Source: Pratylenchus scribneri
Lineage: Eukaryota > Nematoda > Chromadorea > Rhabditida > Pratylenchidae
Direction of reading: 5' to 3'
DNA length: 64,000 nt
NCBI GenBank assembly: GCA_030063045.1
Contig: JAQSEB010000127.1
Span: forward strand, 434,001 to 498,000
Under the pieces are notes generated by a model that saw only the letters and a list, made by a program, of their open reading frames with translations, was not told the DNA's origin and did no database searches. Shown piece after piece: positions 59,117-64,000 of the stretch. The translations under genes and the position numbers were made by a program. Positions within the stretch are counted from its first letter, which is position 1; each line of letters opens with the position of its first letter.

Positions 59117-59497
59117 ATGTCCCCAAGTCCAAAATCTCCCAAAGCCCCAAAATCCCCGAAATCTCCCTATGACCGAAAGAAATCTTCCTCTCCTAAAATT
59201 CAGAAAGTGACCAAGGATGAAGAGAAGAAAATCGAGGTCAAAGAGGATCCAAAAAAGCCAGAAAACAATGAGATACCAGAAGAGAAGAAGATCGACTTCT
59301 CCCAACCGCTTTGGAAGCTCTACAAAAATAAAAGTGTGTTGATCTTCAAACTATGTTCCGATTGTGGCAATGCCCTCTTCCAGAGCAAGAAGAAATTTCA
59401 CCGATCCGAAGGACGTCTACATTTGGCGATCGGATTTTGCGATGACTGCTTGGGGATCAACATTGGTATGACTGATTTAATTTCACCAAAACATTAA
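59117..59497 (+). CDS. SPK-rich basic protein with C-terminal zinc-ribbon-like motif
   Basis: ATG at 59117 is chosen over an upstream TTG because it follows the TATA box by 71 bp; 126 aa. The N-terminus is a run of Ser-Pro-Lys motifs (MSPSPKSPKAPKSPKSPYDR), like the minor-groove-binding S/T-P-K-K motifs of histone tails and some virion core proteins. A Lys/Glu linker follows. The C-terminus has two Cys pairs 30 or more residues apart (CSDCG and CDDCLG), consistent with a zinc ribbon. Possible role: DNA condensation or a regulatory DNA-binding protein of the element. Expressed divergently from the PAZ gene. Confidence 0.65.
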   Translation: MSPSPKSPKAPKSPKSPYDRKKSSSPKIQKVTKDEEKKIEVKEDPKKPENNEIPEEKKIDFSQPLWKLYKNKSVLIFKLCSDCGNALFQSKKKFHRSEGRLHLAIGFCDDCLGINIGMTDLISPKH

Positions 59498-59632
59498 AAT
59501 AATTTTTATATAAAATATTTTATTTTATAATAATATATTCAAATAAAAATTATTAAATAAAAATATTCTAAAATTAAAAAATAATTTAAAATTATTTAAA
59601 TTTTTATAAAGGAATCAGGAGTTGAAGTTAAT

Positions 59633-59696
59633 CCTACAAAGATCGTAGGACCCGTATTTGGGGTTTGCGGGTATTGATAACATAAGATCGTTATCA
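59633..59696. other. two small hairpins with AAGATC loops
   Basis: CCTAC-AAAGATC-GTAGG (59633-59649) and TGATAAC-ATAAGATC-GTTATCA (59675-59696), 25 bp apart. Stems differ in sequence but both loops contain AAGATC, which suggests a selected motif. Lies just left of the 59846-60635 array. Confidence 0.6.
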
Positions 59697-59845
59697 TAAC
59701 GTCCCCCAGATTCTTGATCTCCTTTATAAAAATTGAATAACCTAAAATTAGTAATTTAGGAAAAAAATAAATCTTAGTAGGAAAAAATAAAAATAAGATT
59801 AAAATGAAAATATATTCTAGGATTTGGGTTATAGTAAGAAGAATA

Positions 59846-60635
59846 AATAGTGAGTAAGGGTAGATCGCCATGGCTATTGCCTAAATGATCCGGAATTTGT
59901 AAGATCGGTCATGTGGAGAGGTCTTCCTCAAAGTGTGCTTGGTTTTGCATTTTCTTGTATTTAATTTCATACATTTCATAGAATGTTTTTTGTTAACATA
60001 GTGAGGGTAGATCGCCATGGCTTGGCCAAAATGATCCGGAATTGGTAGGCCAGAAGGAATCGGCGGGTGGGCTAGAGGGAGCCGAGAAATTCTGGTTACC
60101 TTTTCTGTATTTAAGAATCGGACTTAATTTCATATATGTTAAACTTAGTAAGAGTGGTTGATCACCCAAAACGATCCGGAAGGTGAGCTATGGCCGTCAC
60201 AGGATGGAGCTATGGCCCTTCTGCACTTAGATTATTAGGATGAGATGATTAATAGTGAGTAAGGGTAGATCGCCTTGGCTAATGCTTAAATGATCCGGAA
60301 TTTGTAAAATCGATCATGTGGAGAGGTCTTCCTCAAAATGTGATTGGTTTTGCATTTTCTTGTATTTATTTTCATACATTTCATAGAATGTTTTTGTTAA
60401 TCATAGTGAGGGTAGATCGCCATGGCATTGCCAAAATGATCCGGAATTGGTAGGCTGGAAGGAATCGGCGGGTGGGCTAGAGGGAGCCGAGGAATTCCGG
60501 TTATCTTTTCTGTATTTAAGAATCGGTCTTAATTTCATATATGTTAAATTATAGTAAGAGAGGTTGATCACCCAAAACGATCCGGAAGGTGAGCTATGGC
60601 CGTCACAGGATGGAGCTATGGCCCTTCTGTATTGT
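59846..60635. repeat. 405-bp tandem duplication, six GATCCGGAA modules
   Basis: Two copies of a roughly 400-bp block (59846-60250 and 60251-60635). Each block has three related modules: GGGTAGATCGCCATGGC (or GGTTGATCACCC in the third) followed 10-15 bp later by AAATGATCCGGAA or AAACGATCCGGAA. Modules also share TTTCTGTATTTAAGAATCGG or TTCTTGTATTTAATTTCATA. No coding frame. It fills the gap between the SPK-rich gene and the protease 3' end. Confidence 0.85.
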
Positions 60636-60691
60636 AAGAATCGTGAGAAATTTTTTAATAATAGAGAAATATGTTTTCATTTTAATCAATT

Positions 60692-61135
60692 TTATTTAAT
60701 CATTTCTTTTACAATAGTTTTAACGAATAAATCTGTATTTATATTTGAATCTAGCATTTTTATAAATCGATCGAATGTATAGCCTAGGGATAAAAAATAG
60801 ATAAAAGTGATACAATAATGGCCACAAACGTCCGAATATAGAGACTGGTAGGGGTAACGGTTCATAATAATTTTTGGATATTTTTTAAGAAAATTTTTTA
60901 TATTTCCTAAGGGTTCCATTCCATAGCTATCAAAATAATTAACTTCTTTCTTCGGCCCAGTCATAAACACTCCTATCCAATGAGAGCCTTCACGATTAGA
61001 TTTATCAAGGTTGAATATGAGCGAAGCCGGATAACTGAGTTCATGAGGAGGTTGATCGCTTGGGAAGCATCCCTGATAATATTTTTTGGTCACTGAGTTC
61101 GATTTCAATATTTTGTCGATTTGATCCGTGTTCAT
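60692..61135 (-). CDS. adenain-like (C5 family) cysteine protease
   Basis: ATG at 61135 (MNTDQIDKILKSN) is preferred over an upstream TTG because the family begins with this helix; 147 aa. Catalytic residues in family order: H52 in GSHWIGVF, D69 in YFDSYG, Q97 in PYQSL, C104 in DVCGHYC. This is the maturation protease of adenoviruses and Maverick/Polinton elements, cleaving capsid and core precursors. It overlaps the 3' end of the membrane-protein ORF by 95 bp in another frame. All catalytic positions are intact. Confidence 0.9.
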   Translation of the reverse strand: MNTDQIDKILKSNSVTKKYYQGCFPSDQPPHELSYPASLIFNLDKSNREGSHWIGVFMTGPKKEVNYFDSYGMEPLGNIKNFLKKYPKIIMNRYPYQSLYSDVCGHYCITFIYFLSLGYTFDRFIKMLDSNINTDLFVKTIVKEMIK

Positions 61136-61502
61136 ATCTTCTTCGTTGATTTTCCCTCCAATTGTATACCCACCGAATTTGCCAGGCAATTATAGAACAA
61201 ATAATCAAAAAATACAAGGCCAATAAAAGATAGCAATAAATATTGCTATATAACGATTTTTCATGGGGAGATTCTTTGCACAAAGGGATCGAAGGATATT
61301 GCACTACAGGATCAATCATATCCTTTGTCGTATTTTCATTTGATATAGTTGTATTCGTTAAATAGGACGGATTTTTCAATAAGAATTCCGAATAAGAAGG
61401 CAATGGAGAAGTTAGGATAACTGGGAATGTCATCCCTTGTTTTGTTAATCTTATATACTCTGTATAATTTGGTAATCTCTGAAAATATAATCGAATAGAC
61501 AT
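61041..61502 (-). CDS. small single-pass membrane protein
   Basis: ATG ORF of 153 aa with a TATA box 36 bp upstream. No N-terminal signal, but one strong TM helix at residues 88-109 (IYCYLLLALYFLIICSIIAW) with basic residues after it, suggesting an N-out, C-in orientation; potential N-glycosylation sites (NTT and NTT near residues 50 and 57) lie in the predicted outer part. The last 32 codons overlap the protease start. Not recognised by sequence. Much smaller than the envelope fusogens reported in some nematode Mavericks, so I do not call it one; a membrane or viroporin-like role is possible. Confidence 0.6.
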   Translation of the reverse strand: MSIRLYFQRLPNYTEYIRLTKQGMTFPVILTSPLPSYSEFLLKNPSYLTNTTISNENTTKDMIDPVVQYPSIPLCKESPHEKSLYSNIYCYLLLALYFLIICSIIAWQIRWVYNWRENQRRRYEHGSNRQNIEIELSDQKILSGMLPKRSTSS

Positions 61503-61537
61503 GAATTTATCTGTATCAAAATGAAATGAAACAAGTG

Positions 61538-61545
61538 TTTATATA
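61538..61545 (-). promoter_or_regulatory. TATA box of the membrane-protein gene
   Basis: On the minus strand CCCTATATAAACAC sits 36-43 bp before the ATG, in the 50-bp gap after the capsid gene. Spacing equals that of the 52713 gene. Confidence 0.55.
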
Positions 61546-61552
61546 GGGACAA

Positions 61553-62860
61553 TCAAACGGTAATATCTGTGGTAATTGTACGGTTCCTATCAAGCATCAA
61601 CAAAGAATCAACTTCTCCCATTGCAATTAACACAATTCCATGAGCAGGCACAGCTGTATTGAATGCCATTTTAATAAGGCAAGATCCTGGCTTGATTAAA
61701 TCGAAAGTTTCACCATTGTCTTCCTTTGAATTGGTAAGATTGAATACAAAGAAACACCATCCATCCCCATAAGATTTGTAATCAATTCCGTTACTTTCTA
61801 GTGTTCCAGCATAACCAATTGCTTCCATCGTATCATGAAATGCTCTCATATACTTTTTATTCGGAAAATCTAATGAATATGGAGCTACTGGATGATTTGT
61901 CCCGTTGGCAACAATAGTAATCTCTCGTAAACCGAATGGTTTAAAATTGAAGGGACTAGTTTTTTGATCCCCAACATAATCCTTATTACTCAGCATAGCA
62001 ATTACTACGCGACGAGGTACTTGATCATTCCAAAGACATGTGTTATATTCCGTATGACCTTCTCCTATGAACATTGATTTTATAGATGTTTTTCTCATTG
62101 GATATCTAGCCGGGTGTAATTCCAATTTTTTATTGATGTCAAATGCGAGGGAGTCCACCAATTCAAGTGTTTTAACATATAGTTTTAATCCAGTGATCTC
62201 AAAATGATATGTATCATCAGTGCTGGTGATTATTACAAAATTACTGTCATTAGGAAGAAGCTCAATATCAACTTCGCATTGATTTACTAGATATTTTGGC
62301 TGATTTGCTAAATCAATATCCAATTTTGACATGAACTGAGCTGTTTTGCTTTCAGCAAAGAGTCTTTTTCGAGCAGCGAATCCCGCTCCAGCTATTTGTG
62401 AATCATCATCTTTATAATAACCAGCGGCATTAAGATATGAAATTTTTGAAGTTGTTGGATAGGTCAGTTCATAGTCAAAAATACTTTTGTAGGCCATCAG
62501 AGAATTTCCTTCGAATACTTGTGTACCATTTATTGAAACTCTACAATTTTTCCAAATTGTATGTCCGATCATTTGACAAACAGAAACATTTTCATTGGCA
62601 GGGAGGTTCTCAAGATTTCCTTCTTCATTTCTTTTTCTTATCCGGCATTCCATAAGGATATAACACTTTGATAGATCAATATAATTCGTGCTTGCATGAA
62701 TTTTAAAATGATAAGGAATATCCGAAAGGGGGTTTAGGGTCAAATATTCCCGAAATGCCGACGAACTAACAGTCACATTTGTGCTGGGGATATCAAACAA
62801 AGATAGAGCATTTGTGATGGCATTCGGCGAATCCTTATCAATTTTGTGAAAGGTAGTCAT
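61553..62860 (-). CDS. major capsid protein, double-jelly-roll type
   Basis: ATG at 62860, one base after the stop of the upstream gene; 435 aa. It resembles the F54H12.2-like proteins found in invertebrate Maverick-type elements: an early YIDLSKCYILMECRI strand pair, HTIWKNCRVSINGTQVFEG, then a YKSIFDYELTYP segment, features of the first jelly roll. The second half (after about residue 230, with PARYPMRKTSIKSMFIGEG) would form the second. An internal TATATAAA at 62922-62929 (reverse strand), 62 bp upstream in the PX gene, may drive it alone. It would form the capsid shell. Size fits the shorter capsid proteins of this group; no stop or frameshift seen. Confidence 0.8.
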   Translation of the reverse strand: MTTFHKIDKDSPNAITNALSLFDIPSTNVTVSSSAFREYLTLNPLSDIPYHFKIHASTNYIDLSKCYILMECRIRKRNEEGNLENLPANENVSVCQMIGHTIWKNCRVSINGTQVFEGNSLMAYKSIFDYELTYPTTSKISYLNAAGYYKDDDSQIAGAGFAARKRLFAESKTAQFMSKLDIDLANQPKYLVNQCEVDIELLPNDSNFVIITSTDDTYHFEITGLKLYVKTLELVDSLAFDINKKLELHPARYPMRKTSIKSMFIGEGHTEYNTCLWNDQVPRRVVIAMLSNKDYVGDQKTSPFNFKPFGLREITIVANGTNHPVAPYSLDFPNKKYMRAFHDTMEAIGYAGTLESNGIDYKSYGDGWCFFVFNLTNSKEDNGETFDLIKPGSCLIKMAFNTAVPAHGIVLIAMGEVDSLLMLDRNRTITTDITV

Positions 62861-62861
62861 T

Positions 62862-63377
62862 TTAATAGAGTCCAAAAGTGTCGACTCTCTTTCTCTTAGG
62901 CGGTTTTGGATTTTTTAAGGGTTTATATACTTTTCTTCCGACTAATGTATGTTGAATGGGGATATGTTCTAGTTTTCTTCGTCTTTTTATAGCACCGGAT
63001 CCCATCTGTTTTCGTCCTTTTTCTAAAATTGTGTCAATTCCTTTCTTCCCTTCTTCAATTATCGCTTCTTTCACATTTCCTCCTTCAGCAATTTTATCGA
63101 GTATTCTCTCTCCCGTATACAGAGCTTCTTTTCCTACAGATGTTCCAGCTCTTCTAATTACAGGTAAAATATAACGCCAGATTCCTCTTAAAACGTCTCC
63201 AATGCCGGCTCCGCTCTGTCTATAACCATAACCTCTTTGATATGGGTTCATTCCTCGATAATATGTGTAAGGTTCATTCATTAATTCATTCTCCTCTGGA
63301 TTTACGATTCTACCTCCACCAATTTGGAATACATGGTCGTCATATGAGACACTTCTAGTATCGAATGGTATATGCAT
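62862..63377 (-). CDS. PX/pVI-like minor virion protein
   Basis: ATG at 63377 (MHIPFDTRSVSYDDHVFQIG), not the upstream TTG; 171 aa. It has the Gly-rich amphipathic block typical of Maverick PX and adenovirus-like pVI/pX proteins (GAGIGDVLRGIWRYILPVIR then AGTSVGKEAL), a charged helix, and a very basic C-terminus (IKRRRKLEHIP, PKPPKRKRVD) that could bind DNA or act as a nuclear signal. Glycine-rich sites such as GAG may be protease targets. The stop TAA is followed by one base and the capsid ATG, so the two are translated from adjacent or internal starts. Confidence 0.68.
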   Translation of the reverse strand: MHIPFDTRSVSYDDHVFQIGGGRIVNPEENELMNEPYTYYRGMNPYQRGYGYRQSGAGIGDVLRGIWRYILPVIRRAGTSVGKEALYTGERILDKIAEGGNVKEAIIEEGKKGIDTILEKGRKQMGSGAIKRRRKLEHIPIQHTLVGRKVYKPLKNPKPPKRKRVDTFGLY

Positions 63378-63416
63378 ATTTATCAAATTTAAATTTTACA
63401 ATAAATGAATGTAAAT

Positions 63417-64000
63417 TTACAAATTTATCACTTTCTTAAATACTAAAGTCACGAGTACAGTCCCATAATCAAAGGGTATATATCTTCCATTCATCCATTT
63501 TAATTCTATCTCTATTTCATTAATTTGACGAGGTAAAACTGGAATAAACATTGGCTGATCATAAATACGTTCTATGTAACCCCCAGTTTGATTATCAACT
63601 GCCACAATTCTAAGCAATGAGCTTAGCGAATTTCCTAGAATCACACTCCTTGTAAGTCCATTCGCATAAACAGCAAAACTTGTGAATCCACCTCGTATAT
63701 CCACTGTATATTTTCCAATTTCTCCATTCTCTATAAAATCTCTCGTTTCATCTTCAAATCCGCAAGTATAGGCTATTTGTTCAGAGAGAGCTATATGACT
63801 AATCTCCGGATCATTAAACTTGATTCGATATCGATCAATATTCCTAATATATTCAAATTCTACTTCAGGTGTGCCTTCTATAGGAATAAGTTTCTGTCGT
63901 ACTTTATCAAGCAATCCTCTTTGTTCTGTCGCTTCTCCCGCGATATTTTCTTTAACTTGTTGTAATAATCCATCTCCATCTTGTGGAGTGATTTGTTCCT
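63417..64000 (-). CDS. probable minor capsid (penton) protein, 5' end outside window
   Basis: The minus frame is open from 64000 through the TTG at 63914 to the stop at 63417, so the visible 194 codons are the C-terminal part of a longer gene. The end of the protein is beta-rich (FTSFAVYANGLTRSVI.., EIEIELKWMNGRYIPFDYGT), consistent with the single-jelly-roll penton that in Mavericks sits next to PX and the capsid gene. The call rests on position and composition more than on specific motifs. Its stop is 39 bp before the PX start. Confidence 0.55.
   Translation of the reverse strand, partial: EQITPQDGDGLLQQVKENIAGEATEQRGLLDKVRQKLIPIEGTPEVEFEYIRNIDRYRIKFNDPEISHIALSEQIAYTCGFEDETRDFIENGEIGKYTVDIRGGFTSFAVYANGLTRSVILGNSLSSLLRIVAVDNQTGGYIERIYDQPMFIPVLPRQINEIEIELKWMNGRYIPFDYGTVLVTLVFKKVINL

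Larger units (their letters stand above)
52640..64000. mobile_element. Maverick/Polinton-type virus-like element (left part)
   Basis: Gene content defines it: protein-primed DNA polymerase B, adenain-like protease, double-jelly-roll-type major capsid protein, PX/pVI-like protein and a probable penton, all intronless, compact and on two strands, unlike the spliced host genes to the left. Late-type genes (protease to penton) form one tight minus-strand block. The left boundary is approximate: no terminal inverted repeat could be matched because the right end lies outside the window. Integrase and FtsK-like ATPase, standard for the group, are not in this part. Most ORFs are intact, suggesting a recent copy, but the gene at 53094-53696 looks damaged. 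Confidence 0.88.

Noticed and set aside
61136..61189. N-terminal extension of the protease
   Set aside because: Starts at TTG; the ATG at 61135 matches the usual beginning of the family.
61041..61502. Maverick envelope fusogen
   Set aside because: Only 153 aa with one TM and few cysteines; envelope glycoproteins of this kind are several hundred residues with many cysteines.
1..64000. CRISPR arrays, rRNA, tRNA, bacterial operons
   Set aside because: No spaced direct repeats of CRISPR type, no rRNA blocks and no cloverleaf-forming tRNA were recognised; spliced genes show a eukaryotic source. A covariance-model scan would be the decisive test for tRNAs.

Overview
The window is AT-rich eukaryotic DNA with short spliced genes, almost certainly from a nematode. 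Pointers are short introns ending in TTTTAG or TTTCAG, a secreted protein joining a C-type lectin domain to a nematode-type C6 domain, a Ly-6-like GPI protein, families of small secreted Cys-containing proteins, and a PAZ domain most like those of nematode worm-specific Argonautes. A Tylenchina-like (clade IV) species would fit, but the sequence alone does not fix the species. All exon models were read by eye from splice sites and reading phase.

Layout. (1) 1-27 kb: at least five multi-exon genes for small secreted proteins, mostly on the minus strand, in a dense field of non-autonomous hAT-type elements. Thirteen insertions in the window have a readable 8-9 bp target-site duplication (two with one mismatch); others are long foldbacks without one. 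Most lie in introns or between genes; one splits a coding exon (18604-19419). Four genes carry a one-base homopolymer frameshift. (2) 27-33 kb: an envelope-like ORF (Phlebovirus-G2 / nematode BEL-Pao Env type, class II fusogen family) that runs in frame into a signal-like segment, a transmembrane helix and a RING-H2 domain. It is split by an apparently complete 3.07-kb hAT transposon with 8-bp duplication AGATTATC. (3) 33-45 kb: a small Gln/Lys-rich gene and a roughly 22-exon minus-strand gene for a secreted Gly/Tyr-repeat, mucin-like, C-type lectin, C6 protein. (4) 47.9-49 kb: a truncated serpin with a charged, poly-Pro insertion.

(5) About 52.6 kb to the right edge: a Maverick/Polinton-type virus-like element. 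It carries a protein-primed family B DNA polymerase, an adenain-like cysteine protease, a double-jelly-roll-type major capsid protein, a PX/pVI-like protein, a probable penton (cut by the window edge), a small membrane protein, an SPK-rich zinc-ribbon-like protein and several unknowns. Integrase and packaging ATPase are not in the window and would be expected to the right of 64000.

The most interesting observation is a stand-alone, intronless 177-aa PAZ-domain protein (58310-58843, minus) inside this element. It looks captured from a nematode Argonaute, has no N, MID or PIWI domain, and shares a promoter layout (GC box such as CCACGCCC or GCTCCGCC next to a TATA box) with the polymerase gene. 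I infer a decoy that interferes with host small-RNA silencing; this is untested. Next to it lies a noncoding array of six GATCCGGAA-centred modules preceded by two hairpins with AAGATC loops, which could be cis-acting DNA or a structured RNA of the element.
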